32,784 nucleotides of DNA from Candidatus Enterousia onthequi (lineage in GTDB: Bacteria; Pseudomonadota; Alphaproteobacteria; Rs-D84). The stretch is from assembly GCA_018064365.1 (NCBI GenBank), contig JAGHVJ010000029.1:1-32784 (forward strand). The letters run 5' to 3'. The notes under the pieces are model-generated. The model worked only from the letters and a program-made list of their open reading frames with translations, was not told where the DNA came from and did not search any database. Positions 16,353-26,598 of this stretch are shown here, piece after piece. The translations under genes were made by a program, and so were the position numbers. Positions within the stretch are counted from its first letter, which is position 1. Each line of letters starts with the position of its first letter.

Positions 16353-17260
16353 TACTTTTGAACATGTACATCCATTTGCGGAAATGGGAAATGAATCTTT
16401 TTACGCGGTAATTCTTTATATAAAACCTCACGTATATCACCTTGGCTATCAAAATTATCATCATATTTTGTCCAATACCGCACACTCAAAACCACCGCGC
16501 TATCTGCCAACTCTGCCACAAACACCACAGGCGCGGGGTCTTGCAGCACCCTTTCATCCTTGGCCAACACGCCCAATATCACCCGCCGTGCAACATCTAC
16601 ATCGTCACCATATGCAATAGATATATTTAATTCAGCACGACGCTTCTTACGATCTGACAAATTTATAATTTCGCCGTTCGCCAATGGCCCATTAGGAACA
16701 AATACCGCCTGGTTATCAAAAGTATGCAATTCTGTCGTGAACATCATAATTTTTTTTACTGTTCCTGTCCGTCCAGATTCCGTCTGTATAACATCACCAA
16801 CCTTGAACGGCTTTAAAAACAAAATAATAATTCCACCTGCAAAATTCTGCAAAGTCCCAGACAACGCCATACCAACCGCCAACGCCGCAGCACCCAACAC
16901 GGCGACAATTGACGTCATCTGAACCCCAACCGTGGTCAACACAATGATAATAACAAAGATACGCAACAAAATATTTACAAAAGACGCAGTAAACGAAACC
17001 AGCGACTGATCCAATTTGCGCTTTTCCATACCAAACTTGACCGAATTTGTCACACGCTTTGCAATCCACATTCCAACCATCAAGATTGCAATAGCCGCAA
17101 TAATTTTCAAACCAAAATCAACAATTCCTCCAAAAAAAGACTGCACTAAATCATGCCATTGTTCTGGGGTTTTGGGCTGACCCAAATTTTGTTGCACTTC
17201 CGCCACATGTTGCAATTTATTTTGCAAATCAGCCGTCACAATTTCATTAACATTATCCAT
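16352..17260 (-). CDS. mscS: MscS-type mechanosensitive channel
   Basis: This small-conductance mechanosensitive channel of 302 residues releases solutes on hypo-osmotic shock. A short periplasmic N-terminus is followed by three membrane helices, about 45-66, 88-112 and 117-150. The third is the pore helix, containing GAAALAVGMALSGTLQNFAGGIIIL, and it leads to FKVGDVI and the beta domain with VPNGPLANGEIIN, all hallmarks of MscS. AGGATG precedes the start. The gene lies only 14 bases downstream of a large cysteine-rich secreted protein gene, so the two are probably co-transcribed. Confidence 0.95.
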   Translation of the reverse strand: MDNVNEIVTADLQNKLQHVAEVQQNLGQPKTPEQWHDLVQSFFGGIVDFGLKIIAAIAILMVGMWIAKRVTNSVKFGMEKRKLDQSLVSFTASFVNILLRIFVIIIVLTTVGVQMTSIVAVLGAAALAVGMALSGTLQNFAGGIIILFLKPFKVGDVIQTESGRTGTVKKIMMFTTELHTFDNQAVFVPNGPLANGEIINLSDRKKRRAELNISIAYGDDVDVARRVILGVLAKDERVLQDPAPVVFVAELADSAVVLSVRYWTKYDDNFDSQGDIREVLYKELPRKKIHFPFPQMDVHVQK

Positions 17261-17274
17261 TTTTTAACATCCTA

Positions 17275-19797
17275 TTACATTGGTATATCTTCACATCTCT
17301 CAACAGGATCAGATTCTTGACAACTCATCTCATCCTTCGCACCTATGCCTAAAAAACCTTTTTTACTAACCGAAGTACAACTCTTTGTAACTGTAGATGT
17401 ACAATAATGACAATTTCTTGTTTCTCGATTAAATAAAGACCACATCTCACGCGTGCCTCCTGGCAACTCCACTTTTACTTTATTACTACCCAAACCAGTA
17501 AAAGAATTAACGACTTCTGCAAACTTAGACGCACCTGCTGTCTTATCCATAACCGCTGTTCCAAAATTACTACTACCTTTACCGCCATTGACTAAATCCA
17601 TATTATTCAAACCTGCACCGACATCGTAACTTATAGCATATGGGGCAGTCAAAGGAGTATCTGCCGTTGTCAAACCTGTCGCCGATCCCCCATCTGTCAC
17701 TGGCATCATCTGACACAAATATTGTGCAATATCCGCAGACGCTTCTTTTGCTGCATCCGCCACAGCCTTATTAAACTTCTTATTATAATTATCTTGAGCC
17801 TGACGTAATGCCGCAACCGCTATTTGCATTCTAACCTGATTCAACAAATTCGGGAAACGCGCAGATGTTTTTTCTTTCTTACCCGTAATTTGTTCCAAAT
17901 TGCGTCCAGAAATACAATATTGAATCTTGGTATCCTGTTCAATCATTTCTGTCACACGATTGATTGTTCCCGCAATATTATTTAACTCCGCCTCTATTGA
18001 CGACAATATAGTCTTTGCATTCTTTAGTCCACCAGATTTCTCCGTGGCATTAGCCATATAGTCTTCAATACCCAATTCTCCAGGTTTCAAAACTCTATCA
18101 CCATCCTTGACAGAACCACTGGCATCACCAAATTTGATAGAACCAAACGAAATCATACCTGTTACACGATAAATATTTCCAACCTTTTGCGACTGCAGAG
18201 AACCCGTTCCCATCGTATCATCTGCTGCAAATTTGTTACAATCGGTGGTTGAACCACATATTTCCACCATTTTTTCATCAACTAAATTCTGACAATTATC
18301 CAATGCTGCATTATCAATATTCAGATACAATCCCATCAACATAGAATCCAAATCATCCATTGAAAAGTTTGGATTAGCTTGTTTACATACAACCAGTTTA
18401 TCAATTGGACAAATATCATGAATATACGCATAATCCATACCCACACACTTCGAAAAATCCTCACCACAACGTGTATCATCGGTAAAGCAATCTTTAACTT
18501 CGGCCGTACAAGCATCAACACGCATAGCCGCCAACTTGTCTTTCACATAATCCCAAATTTGTGGTTCCATACGTTCACACGGATCAATTTCAACCTTGCA
18601 GAAACTGCGTGCCATATCCGGACGTGCCAAACATGCATCCATCGTTTCCACACCTTTGCCCTCGATATCGTCTTTACATGCTTTTTGAATACAATTTGAA
18701 ATATCAGTCAAACAAGATTGACGTTTTTTTGACTCGATTTTACTCTCAGCTAACTTGATTGTCGGTGCTGCTTCACGCAAAAAATCATTCCATACATTAT
18801 CCCGAACAGCCATACATTGATCTAAAACACGTTCACAAATATAACGTTTAGATTCCAATATTTCCATCGTAGACTCTGTAATATTATACGTATTTACAGT
18901 CTGTACTTTTGTTTTCGCCGTACTGACCGCTTTATTATTTTGCATATTTTCACTGGCAATAGTAAAGACACAATTTTCCCAATCTTTACCACATGCGTCT
19001 GGCCCTTGCATACATTTTTTATATTCAACCATACATTCGCCACGATCATATTTATTCGCAGCATCCAAAGACTCTTTTAATGCATCTCGCACAGCGGCAT
19101 TTGCTAAATTCATTTCATTTTTAGCCTCGGCCTCTTTCTTTTCCAAACTATTCGCAAAACCTTTACAATCAGACACTATCTGCCGAGAATACATTTGCTT
19201 TAACAATTTAACATCTTTACCACACGCATCCATATCCATCTGTGATTGACATAATTCGTCAGCAGCCTTATATAACTCATCACCTGTTTTATCTGAAACA
19301 CCATCAATTGCCTCTTCAAACGCGTCCTCATCTTCATCAGACAAATCGTCCCATAATGATAACAAAGCCTGCTTTTTGTCTTTCTGCCCCGATACAGCCA
19401 CATCGCCAGTTTTTTTGTCATATTCGCGTTTTCCATTAAAAATAATGTCCGCATTAGCACCTGCTTGAACACGCTCAACCTCTTCCGTTTTTATGCGTTC
19501 TGCTTCTACCAAAGTATCTTTTATCTTTTCTAAACGTTTTGCATAATCAATACTTAAATCACTACACGCACAAGAACCACCATCTTCATTATCCAAAATA
19601 CAAAACTGATCCATACAACCATAATAAGCCTCATAACATTCTTGGGAATACAAACCTGCTGCATCCGTTTTCGCACGTACTTTGGTTCCTTGCTGAATTG
19701 CAGACTGCTTAGCCGCAGTTTTCGTTGCAGAATATGCCGGCACAACAACCGACAATAATGCTATAAACAACCCACAATTTATCAATCTCGTTTTCAT
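17275..19797 (-). CDS. Large secreted cysteine-rich protein A
   Basis: I do not recognise a known family for this 840-residue protein. A signal peptide (MKTRLINCGLFIALLSVVVPAYSA) precedes a mature part with about 36 cysteines. The signature C-x3-Y-x2-C-M-D-x-F-C plus a CAC pair lies at 54-78. Further shared elements, in order, are SRQIVSDCK, the GEC...CG-x-DWENC block, VLDQCMAVRDNVW, CLTDISNC, CGEDFSKC and near the end NCHYC then CEDIPM. Most of the rest looks helical and acidic. It is a clear paralogue of the gene upstream at 19819-21978. ATG 19797 is preceded by GGAGAGAG. It is probably exported and heavily disulfide-bonded. mscS follows in the same operon. Confidence 0.85.
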   Translation of the reverse strand: MKTRLINCGLFIALLSVVVPAYSATKTAAKQSAIQQGTKVRAKTDAAGLYSQECYEAYYGCMDQFCILDNEDGGSCACSDLSIDYAKRLEKIKDTLVEAERIKTEEVERVQAGANADIIFNGKREYDKKTGDVAVSGQKDKKQALLSLWDDLSDEDEDAFEEAIDGVSDKTGDELYKAADELCQSQMDMDACGKDVKLLKQMYSRQIVSDCKGFANSLEKKEAEAKNEMNLANAAVRDALKESLDAANKYDRGECMVEYKKCMQGPDACGKDWENCVFTIASENMQNNKAVSTAKTKVQTVNTYNITESTMEILESKRYICERVLDQCMAVRDNVWNDFLREAAPTIKLAESKIESKKRQSCLTDISNCIQKACKDDIEGKGVETMDACLARPDMARSFCKVEIDPCERMEPQIWDYVKDKLAAMRVDACTAEVKDCFTDDTRCGEDFSKCVGMDYAYIHDICPIDKLVVCKQANPNFSMDDLDSMLMGLYLNIDNAALDNCQNLVDEKMVEICGSTTDCNKFAADDTMGTGSLQSQKVGNIYRVTGMISFGSIKFGDASGSVKDGDRVLKPGELGIEDYMANATEKSGGLKNAKTILSSIEAELNNIAGTINRVTEMIEQDTKIQYCISGRNLEQITGKKEKTSARFPNLLNQVRMQIAVAALRQAQDNYNKKFNKAVADAAKEASADIAQYLCQMMPVTDGGSATGLTTADTPLTAPYAISYDVGAGLNNMDLVNGGKGSSNFGTAVMDKTAGASKFAEVVNSFTGLGSNKVKVELPGGTREMWSLFNRETRNCHYCTSTVTKSCTSVSKKGFLGIGAKDEMSCQESDPVERCEDIPM

Positions 19798-19818
19798 CTC
19801 TCTCTCCATAGATAAAAA

Positions 19819-21978
19819 TTATTTTAACTCTTTTAACATATCTTCTGTAATATCACCAACATTAATATCTTCACAAGATTCTAATTCCTGACAAAATTCT
19901 TCTTTACCCCCAGACATCGCCCCCATAACACCGGCACCGACTGCACCAATCACACCACCAATGGCCGTCCCCCAACCAGCAGACACCATTGTTCCTGCCG
20001 ATGCTCCAGCCGACAAACCACCGGCCGCCGCTTTCAGTGCAGAAGTAGCCTTATCTTCACCACCAACTTCGCATACACGTTGAACACGACACACATGGCA
20101 ATTGCGTAAATCCGGTTCATACGCAACACTACGGATATAAGTATACGATCCGTCCTCATCCGGTTTCTGTTCTTCTTTATATTTTTTCAAACAATATTTA
20201 TGATTACGATTAGTTTCTTCTTTGGCTTTCAATTCATCCATAATCGAAGACAATTCACGCAACGCACGATTTTTCGCCTCACGGTATGCAACCATCTTTG
20301 CCGATGTATTCACACCATCAATCATACTGGTTCGATTTTTCAGTTTTGTTTTACTTTTACCATAAACATCTTGACACGCAGACAAAGTTAAATCTTTTTC
20401 AAAATCCGCAAAGAACGCATCAACCGCAGCACGCGACGTTTCGTCAACTTTGTTCACCAAAGAATTCACATCCACCCATTTTGTCGTATCAACACCAGAC
20501 AACAATTCTGCCGCCGGAATACAAGCCATATCAGCCCCACAAACATTAGTCAATTTTTCTGCAAATTGATTGATACACCCCGTCAACAACTGGTAATCCA
20601 TATGCAACATAGCCGAACTAACCAATACATCATACTGCAGTGCCCCTTTGCACGATGGGAACATACTCTGCGGACACAATGACACAATCTCAGACACCTG
20701 CTTACCAACACACTCTGGCTTTGTAAAATCAACTCCACACTTGTCTTTCAAACAAGAATCCAAATCATTTTCACAAAACTTTGTTTGCAAATATGCTAAC
20801 TTATCATTTATAACAGTCTGCAACCCTGGAATCTTTTCGTTACACTCTGTAATAATCGGACAAATACCAGCCGCCACATTAACATCAGTCAAACACGCAG
20901 ACTCCGTTGATGTCGAACAGCCTTCTTCCAAACAATCTTGAATTTTTGCCAAACACATCGCACGACTATTTTTATCAGCATACTTTTCCGCTTCTTTCAA
21001 AATAGCAACAGATTCTTCCTTCCAATCCTTTAAAACATTTTCACGATCATACATACACTGATCCAACACATCTTCGCACGCATTTGCACGACGCGACAAC
21101 AACCCTGCATCCAAACAGTTTTCAAAATTCACACCACAACCACCTTTATCCGCGATACAAGAGCGATACGCCAACAAACATTCACCACGATTATATTTGT
21201 GTGTTGTATCCAACATTTCCAAACGAGCAGCACGAACAGCAGCCTCAGCCGTTTTTTTATTCATTTCCGCATCACGTTTTTGGTCAGACAAATACGATTC
21301 AAAAGATTTACAATCTGCAACAATTTGACGACTATACAAAGTTTCTTCCATCGCTGATTTAGAACCACATTTTTTCAATTCATCCGCACACGCTGTCGCC
21401 GCCATAGAATACAAGTTTTGACCAATATCCATATCTTCGCCCAACTCGCCCTCATCATCTGCGCCATCACTTAACCATGCAGAAAAATCCAACCCAGATT
21501 TTAACGAACTTTTTTTAGCAGCATCCGAACTACCAAACACTAATTTTGCCTTGGCACCCAATTTTTCACGTTCAACCCCAGTTGTATACAATTCATCTGC
21601 CTCGTTTTGTATCTTTTGAATTTCTTGAATCAACTTTTTTGAACGTTCTATATTATCCGAGCAAGCACAACGAGAGCCCTCGGTTTCATCCAACAAGCAA
21701 AATTCATCCATACAAGCACGATACGCATCACGACAATTTTCCGGAGTTTCAGAGCTCGCCTTTTCCTCTTCCGACACATCACCATCCTCATCGCCCCCGC
21801 GTTGCTCGATAACAGGACTCGATTTTGTCGTACTCGCCTTTACACCAGTTGTCACCTTTCCAGCAGACGCCCCTACCGGTTTCATCCCTATACGTGCATT
21901 AGAACCCGTCCCACGCCCAGCAGCAAACGCGACCAAAGGTACTAAACAAAAAATCAACGCAATATTTCTGATTTTCAT
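19819..21978 (-). CDS. Large secreted cysteine-rich protein B with glycine zipper
   Basis: This 719-residue paralogue of A has a signal peptide (MKIRNIALIFCLVPLVAFAA), a Gly/Ser/Thr/Glu-rich linker, and the signature CRDAYRACMDEFC with CAC at 82-106. It then has SRQIVADCK, the GEC...CGVNFENC block, VLDQCMYDRENV, CLAKIQDC, CGVDFTKPEC, NCHVC and CED. I count about 36 mature cysteines, nearly colinear with A. Near the C-terminus, at about 640-690, an Ala/Gly-rich stretch (GWGTAIGGVIGAVGAGVMG) looks like a glycine-zipper membrane segment and interrupts the last cysteine module; A lacks it. GGAGAGAG precedes ATG 21978. It is the first gene of the operon. Confidence 0.85.
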   Translation of the reverse strand: MKIRNIALIFCLVPLVAFAAGRGTGSNARIGMKPVGASAGKVTTGVKASTTKSSPVIEQRGGDEDGDVSEEEKASSETPENCRDAYRACMDEFCLLDETEGSRCACSDNIERSKKLIQEIQKIQNEADELYTTGVEREKLGAKAKLVFGSSDAAKKSSLKSGLDFSAWLSDGADDEGELGEDMDIGQNLYSMAATACADELKKCGSKSAMEETLYSRQIVADCKSFESYLSDQKRDAEMNKKTAEAAVRAARLEMLDTTHKYNRGECLLAYRSCIADKGGCGVNFENCLDAGLLSRRANACEDVLDQCMYDRENVLKDWKEESVAILKEAEKYADKNSRAMCLAKIQDCLEEGCSTSTESACLTDVNVAAGICPIITECNEKIPGLQTVINDKLAYLQTKFCENDLDSCLKDKCGVDFTKPECVGKQVSEIVSLCPQSMFPSCKGALQYDVLVSSAMLHMDYQLLTGCINQFAEKLTNVCGADMACIPAAELLSGVDTTKWVDVNSLVNKVDETSRAAVDAFFADFEKDLTLSACQDVYGKSKTKLKNRTSMIDGVNTSAKMVAYREAKNRALRELSSIMDELKAKEETNRNHKYCLKKYKEEQKPDEDGSYTYIRSVAYEPDLRNCHVCRVQRVCEVGGEDKATSALKAAAGGLSAGASAGTMVSAGWGTAIGGVIGAVGAGVMGAMSGGKEEFCQELESCEDINVGDITEDMLKELK

Positions 21979-21990
21979 ATCTCTCTCCAC

Positions 21991-22018
21991 ATAATACTAT
22001 CAAGCATCATTTTATCAA
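21991..22018 (-). promoter_or_regulatory. Promoter of the cysteine-rich operon
   Basis: TTGATA (22013-22018) is followed after 16 bases by TATTAT (21991-21996) on the minus strand, just upstream of gene B. It is divergent from the infA promoter, about 60 bases away. Confidence 0.55.
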
Positions 22019-22054
22019 AAAAACCATTATATATCAAGCCCAAATAAAAAAATC

Positions 22055-22083
22055 TTGATATTTTTCATATCCAGATATACTAT
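22055..22083 (+). promoter_or_regulatory. infA promoter
   Basis: TTGATA (22055-22060) is followed after 17 bases by TACTAT (22078-22083), about 30 bases upstream of the infA ATG, which has AAGGA before it. Confidence 0.55.
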
Positions 22084-22114
22084 ACACAAAAAATAACAAA
22101 AAAGGATTAAATTT

Positions 22115-22363
22115 ATGGCAAAAGATGACGTTATCGTTTTCACAGGCACTGTGACAGATAAATTACCAAACACTATGTTTCGCGTAAAATTGGACAACGG
22201 TCATGACATATTGGCAACTGTATGTGGCAAAATGCGCAAGGCACGCATCTGGGTCAATGTTGGAAAACGCGTCCGCGTTGAAATGACACCATATGATTTA
22301 GACAAGGGACGCATCACATTTGTAGAAAAAAATAATACCGCATCAGAAACCTCAGCAAATTAA
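22115..22363 (+). CDS. infA: Translation initiation factor IF-1
   Basis: This 82-residue OB-fold factor binds the ribosomal A site during initiation. The body matches the family closely ([36 protein letters not shown], then [30 protein letters not shown]), with about ten extra C-terminal residues rich in Ser, Thr and Asn. AAGGA lies 11 bases before the start. It stands alone between the divergent cysteine-rich operon and a third cysteine-rich gene, and a terminator follows. Confidence 0.97.
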   Translation: MAKDDVIVFTGTVTDKLPNTMFRVKLDNGHDILATVCGKMRKARIWVNVGKRVRVEMTPYDLDKGRITFVEKNNTASETSAN

Positions 22364-22380
22364 GAAAATAAATCATACAT

Positions 22381-22407
22381 AAAATGCACCACTTGGTGCA
22401 TTTTTTT
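22381..22407 (+). terminator. infA terminator
   Basis: The stem TGCACC/GGTGCA (22385-22390 with 22395-22400, loop ACTT), with flanking A and T runs, is followed by seven T residues. Confidence 0.88.
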
Positions 22408-22446
22408 ATTGCCCAACCAACAAAATTTTTGATAACATTTTTATGT

Positions 22447-24576
22447 ATGAGGAAGAAAGTTTTTCTATTTTTATCTCTATCATTAATGGCTGCAATTGGC
22501 ATATGCCATGCGGCGGATCGTTCTATATCCGAAAACCCGACAAAAACAATGCGCGGCACCATGGCTGCGACATCAAATAACGCACGCGCGACAACATCTA
22601 TCCGTTCGCCAAAACAACAAAATATCAAACAACGCACAACAAACACCAACACACGTGACCGAGGTGCAACCCAACAAACAAAATCACGAACAGCCACACG
22701 TACAATCACATCAACTCGTTCGGGACTGTTCTATACACCAACAAAATCCAGAACGATTATTTCACGTGCTGCAACAAACGCCATAATTCCAGAAACAAAT
22801 TTTAGTACAGATTATAACACATGCCGCGACGCATATTTTACATGCATGGACCAATTTTGCGCAACAATGCACGACACATATCGTCGTTGTATTTGTTCAT
22901 CACGACTTTCCGAAATACAACAAAAACAATCCACAATTTCCGAGGCATCTGATTCTTTGACCGCATTTCATGATTTAAACTTAAATGTTATAAACAAAAC
23001 CGCTGCCGAAGTATCTGCAATGACAACCGCAACTATCGGCGAACAAATGATAAACACAGCAACCGACAATTCGGCTTCAACCCAACAGTTAAATGCCATC
23101 AGCAGCGTATTGTCTAAAACCAAAAGCAAATCTTTATCCACCGCCGGCACCTTGGATGCAGGTGGCAATATTCAATCAATTTGGGCAACCACAGATTTAG
23201 CAAATGGCGCCAATATCGCAAACCTTACTGGTGAACCACTGTATAATGCTGTAAACGCACAATGTTCTGAAATGGTAAATACACAATGTCCTTCATCTAT
23301 ATTAAACATGGTAATATCTGCATACGGTATGTACATAGAAAACGATTGTTCAGCACTGGCAACAACTTTGACCAAACAAAAAAATTCCACAAATTCCGCA
23401 ATTCGCGAAACTGGGCGCGAATTAAATGTTGCACGACTGGAAAATTATGATGCACACAATTCATTATCCATCAACGAATGTATCAACAGTATCAGAAATG
23501 ATTTAACCGCAGACACGGCATGCGGCCCCGATTTTGTCCACTGTTTAGATGTGACAGGATTGTATTTGAACATCGACACCGGTGAACCATTATACACAAA
23601 AAACTTCTATAATTTGGCAAATCAAATTTCATTAGAAGGAAATATTTTAAACAACCAAACCAACCATATGTTTGTAAACACACTAAACAATAAAAAAATT
23701 TATGCAGAAACATCACTGGATAAATGTCGTGATGTATCCGGTGATGTTTGGGACGAATTTATGCGTCAAGCAATAATCGAAATTCATCAAAAACAACAAG
23801 AAAAAATCAGAACCGTAAAAAATGAATGCTTGGGCATTGTTAACCAATGCTATGACGAACAAACAAATTCATTGAAAGATTTCAGCAACATTTCTGATAA
23901 AACATTATTAGGAATGACAATGGAAACCGTCGAAGATTTATGTCGTGAAAAATTAGACACATGCAGCAACCTATACGGTGGCGGTCCATCAGGGCTGACT
24001 GAATTGGTGAACGCAATGCACGACATTGTTGACCAACGAATACTTGCAGAATGTCAAAATTTACTAACCGATTTCGGGAAAAACTTATGTTCTGTTCAAT
24101 CCAGTGATACATTGCATGCATACCCATACGCATGTCGTGTTTACACACCCGGGGACCAAAAATATGCTGCAATTCCAAAATGCAATGCCGCAACAGCAAA
24201 TTCTACAGATTGCGGTGACGATTATATCAACAGTTTGTATCAACGTTTTGTTCATTACGCAATGCAGGTTTGCATCCGACCGTCTGAATATGAAAACTAT
24301 GCAACAACAGAAAATGGGGTGGCACAATTAACAATTCCAACTGCGGTATTACAAGACATAAATATCGTTATGGACAAAATGCGCATTGATATGAGTAACG
24401 AATTATCAATCGAGTGTGAACGCCTGGGGGGCATATGGGTCACCACGCCATACATCGATACATCTATCGCATTACAGGAACAATTTTATACAGAAACAGG
24501 TACAAATAAAAACTGGGGATATTGTCGCGCCCCAAACACAACCCTTGATACAGACATAGAACCGACTTCAGAATAA
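22447..24576 (+). CDS. Large secreted cysteine-rich protein C
   Basis: This is a third, more diverged member of the same family as A and B, 709 residues long and on the opposite strand. It has a signal peptide (MRKKVFLFLSLSLMAAIGICHA), then about 100 residues rich in Thr, Ser, Arg and Gln, then the signature CRDAYFTCMDQFC with CIC at 126-150. Later blocks recognisable from A and B are the NDC region, CGPDFVHC, CRDVSGDVW-EFM, CLGIVNQC and CREKLDTC. About 24 mature cysteines remain, and the NCHxC module at the C-terminus of A and B is missing. I chose ATG 22447 so that the protein begins with its signal peptide; an earlier in-frame start lies inside the infA terminator. Function unknown. Confidence 0.8.
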   Translation: MRKKVFLFLSLSLMAAIGICHAADRSISENPTKTMRGTMAATSNNARATTSIRSPKQQNIKQRTTNTNTRDRGATQQTKSRTATRTITSTRSGLFYTPTKSRTIISRAATNAIIPETNFSTDYNTCRDAYFTCMDQFCATMHDTYRRCICSSRLSEIQQKQSTISEASDSLTAFHDLNLNVINKTAAEVSAMTTATIGEQMINTATDNSASTQQLNAISSVLSKTKSKSLSTAGTLDAGGNIQSIWATTDLANGANIANLTGEPLYNAVNAQCSEMVNTQCPSSILNMVISAYGMYIENDCSALATTLTKQKNSTNSAIRETGRELNVARLENYDAHNSLSINECINSIRNDLTADTACGPDFVHCLDVTGLYLNIDTGEPLYTKNFYNLANQISLEGNILNNQTNHMFVNTLNNKKIYAETSLDKCRDVSGDVWDEFMRQAIIEIHQKQQEKIRTVKNECLGIVNQCYDEQTNSLKDFSNISDKTLLGMTMETVEDLCREKLDTCSNLYGGGPSGLTELVNAMHDIVDQRILAECQNLLTDFGKNLCSVQSSDTLHAYPYACRVYTPGDQKYAAIPKCNAATANSTDCGDDYINSLYQRFVHYAMQVCIRPSEYENYATTENGVAQLTIPTAVLQDINIVMDKMRIDMSNELSIECERLGGIWVTTPYIDTSIALQEQFYTETGTNKNWGYCRAPNTTLDTDIEPTSE

Positions 24577-24603
24577 AAAACACATAAAACTTTCATCACA
24601 AAC

Positions 24604-24627
24604 AAAAACCGTCAAATGACGGTTTTT
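24604..24627. terminator. Bidirectional terminator
   Basis: The stem ACCGTC/GACGGT, with A and T runs on its two sides, lies between gene C and the convergent clpX gene and serves both. Confidence 0.88.
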
Positions 24628-24636
24628 ATTTACAAT

Positions 24637-25902
24637 TTAAGCGACTTTTTTTGATTCCGCAAAAATTTCCACATATGGCTTTTTGCCCAACACAACATCT
24701 TTGTCTATTACAATTTCCTGTAATCCATCTTTTTCTGGGGCATCAAACATTGGTTGCAACAATAATTTTTCCAAAATACTACGCAACCCACGTGCACCAG
24801 TTTTGCGTTGCACCGCCATATGCGCAACCTCTTGCAAACCATCTGGTGTAACAGTCAGTTTTACACCATCAATTCCCAACATCGCGACATACTGTTTTAC
24901 AATAGCATTTTTAGGCTCAGTCAAAATCTTAACTAATGCATTTTCATCCAATTCTTGCAAAGTTGTAATAATCGGTAAACGGCCAACCAATTCAGGAATA
25001 ATACCAAATTTCACCAAATCTTCTGGTTGTACATCTGACAAATTACTCGCATCCACGCGTTCTTGTTTAGATTTAACATCAGCACCAAAGCCAATACCCG
25101 CACGAACACTTTTGCGCGCACCAATAATTTTATTCAACCCATCAAATGCACCTCCACAGATAAATAAAATTTTCGATGTATCTAATTGCACAGTAGCCTC
25201 GCCAGGATGCTTGCGGCCTGCGCCACCAACCGGCACATTTGCAACAGTTCCTTCGACCAATTTTAATAACGCCTGCTGCACACCTTCACCAGACACATCA
25301 CGTGTCAAAGACGGATTTTCAGATTTGCGTGCAATTTTATCAATTTCATCGATATAAATAATTCCACGCCCAGCCTTTTCTACATCGAAATTCGCATTTT
25401 GCAACAAACGTGCCAAAACACTTTCTACATCGTCACCGACATATCCAGCCTCGGTCAAAGTAGTTGCATCTGCAATTGCAAACGGCACATCCAAAATACG
25501 CGCCAATGTTTGTGCAAACAAAGTTTTACCCGTTCCAGTTGAACCAATCAACAATACATTTGACTTTTGAATTTCAACATCAGAAACAGAAACCGTATGA
25601 CGTTTATAATGATTATATACCGCCACAGACAACGCACGTTTTGCATCATCTTGACCGATAATATATTCATTCAAGAAATCATAAATTTGATGTGGAGTTG
25701 GCAATTTTGTTGTGCCATTTTTAACCGCATCTCGTTGTAAATCATCAGCCATAATATCATTGCACAATGCGATACATTCATCGCAAATGCAAACATTACG
25801 ACCACTGACCAACTTTTTTACTTCATACACTGCCTTACCACAGAAAGAACAAAACTGGTCATTTTTTTTATTTTCTGTCGAAGTTATTTTTTCGTCACTC
25901 AT
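24637..25902 (-). CDS. clpX: ClpX, unfoldase of the ClpXP protease
   Basis: This 421-residue AAA+ unfoldase feeds substrates, including tmRNA-tagged proteins, into ClpP. The N-terminal zinc domain uses CSFC at 18-21 and CDEC at 40-43. The ATPase has Walker A GSTGTGKT at 120-127, the pore loop GYVGDDVE, Walker B with IDEIDK, the RKH loop (GRKHPGE) and the sensor-2 segment [14 protein letters not shown] 25902 is preceded by GAGG. An in-frame TTG five codons upstream gives a non-canonical N-terminus. It follows clpP by 25 bases, the usual clpP-clpX order. Confidence 0.97.
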   Translation of the reverse strand: MSDEKITSTENKKNDQFCSFCGKAVYEVKKLVSGRNVCICDECIALCNDIMADDLQRDAVKNGTTKLPTPHQIYDFLNEYIIGQDDAKRALSVAVYNHYKRHTVSVSDVEIQKSNVLLIGSTGTGKTLFAQTLARILDVPFAIADATTLTEAGYVGDDVESVLARLLQNANFDVEKAGRGIIYIDEIDKIARKSENPSLTRDVSGEGVQQALLKLVEGTVANVPVGGAGRKHPGEATVQLDTSKILFICGGAFDGLNKIIGARKSVRAGIGFGADVKSKQERVDASNLSDVQPEDLVKFGIIPELVGRLPIITTLQELDENALVKILTEPKNAIVKQYVAMLGIDGVKLTVTPDGLQEVAHMAVQRKTGARGLRSILEKLLLQPMFDAPEKDGLQEIVIDKDVVLGKKPYVEIFAESKKVA

Positions 25903-25927
25903 ATCCAAAAGCCTCAAAATTCAAATA

Positions 25928-26509
25928 TTATTTACGCACCAAAATTCCATCAATCAAGCCAAAATCTTTCGCATCATTCGCAGTCATCCAATTATCACGT
26001 TCCATTGCTGTGAATAATTCTTTTTCTTTACGACCTGTAAATTCAGACATTTGTTTAATCAACAATTCTTTGGTCTGCTTAAACTTACTGATTTGAATTT
26101 CCATATCGGTCACCTGGCCCTGGGTTCCAGCCATTGGTTGATGAATCATAATAGATGTATTTGGCAAAACAAATCTTTTGCCCTTTTCACCCGCCGCCAA
26201 CAACACAGACGCCATCGACGCAACCAATCCCATGCCAATTGTAGAAACAGGTGCCTTGATATAACGCATCGTATCCAAAATAGCCTCGCCCGCAGAAACA
26301 TCACCACCAGGGCTGTTGATATACATTGAAATATCTGCATTTGGATTTTCAGATTCCAACAACAACAACTGGGCAACAATAACATTTGCCATATTTGTTT
26401 CGATTTCACCGGTCACCATAATAATTCTATCACGCAACAAACGTGAATAAATATCAAAAGAACGCTCACCACGTGGCGATTCTTCTATAACCATAGGTAT
26501 CAAAGCCAT
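25928..26509 (-). CDS. clpP: ClpP protease subunit
   Basis: This self-compartmentalised serine protease has 193 residues. The catalytic triad is Ser98 (in VASMAS), His123 (MIHQP) and Asp173 (MERDNW). The N-terminal [22 protein letters not shown] and the tail GLIDGI match the family. It is the proteolytic partner of the downstream clpX gene. Because the Lon protein in this window has no protease domain, ClpXP is the only complete ATP-dependent protease visible here. AAGGG lies before the start. Confidence 0.97.
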   Translation of the reverse strand: MALIPMVIEESPRGERSFDIYSRLLRDRIIMVTGEIETNMANVIVAQLLLLESENPNADISMYINSPGGDVSAGEAILDTMRYIKAPVSTIGMGLVASMASVLLAAGEKGKRFVLPNTSIMIHQPMAGTQGQVTDMEIQISKFKQTKELLIKQMSEFTGRKEKELFTAMERDNWMTANDAKDFGLIDGILVRK

Positions 26510-26543
26510 ATTACCACCCTTTTATATATAACGATTTTCTGTA

Positions 26544-26572
26544 AGTATAGCACAAAAAAAAGCAGTTCGCAA
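26544..26572 (-). promoter_or_regulatory. clpPX promoter
   Basis: TTGCGA (26567-26572) is followed after 17 bases by TATACT (26544-26549) on the minus strand, about 35 bases before the clpP start. Unlike groESL and lon, it does not carry the CTTGAAA heat-shock-like box. Confidence 0.6.
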
Positions 26573-26598
26573 ATTTTCCAGCACAAATTTAATATAAA

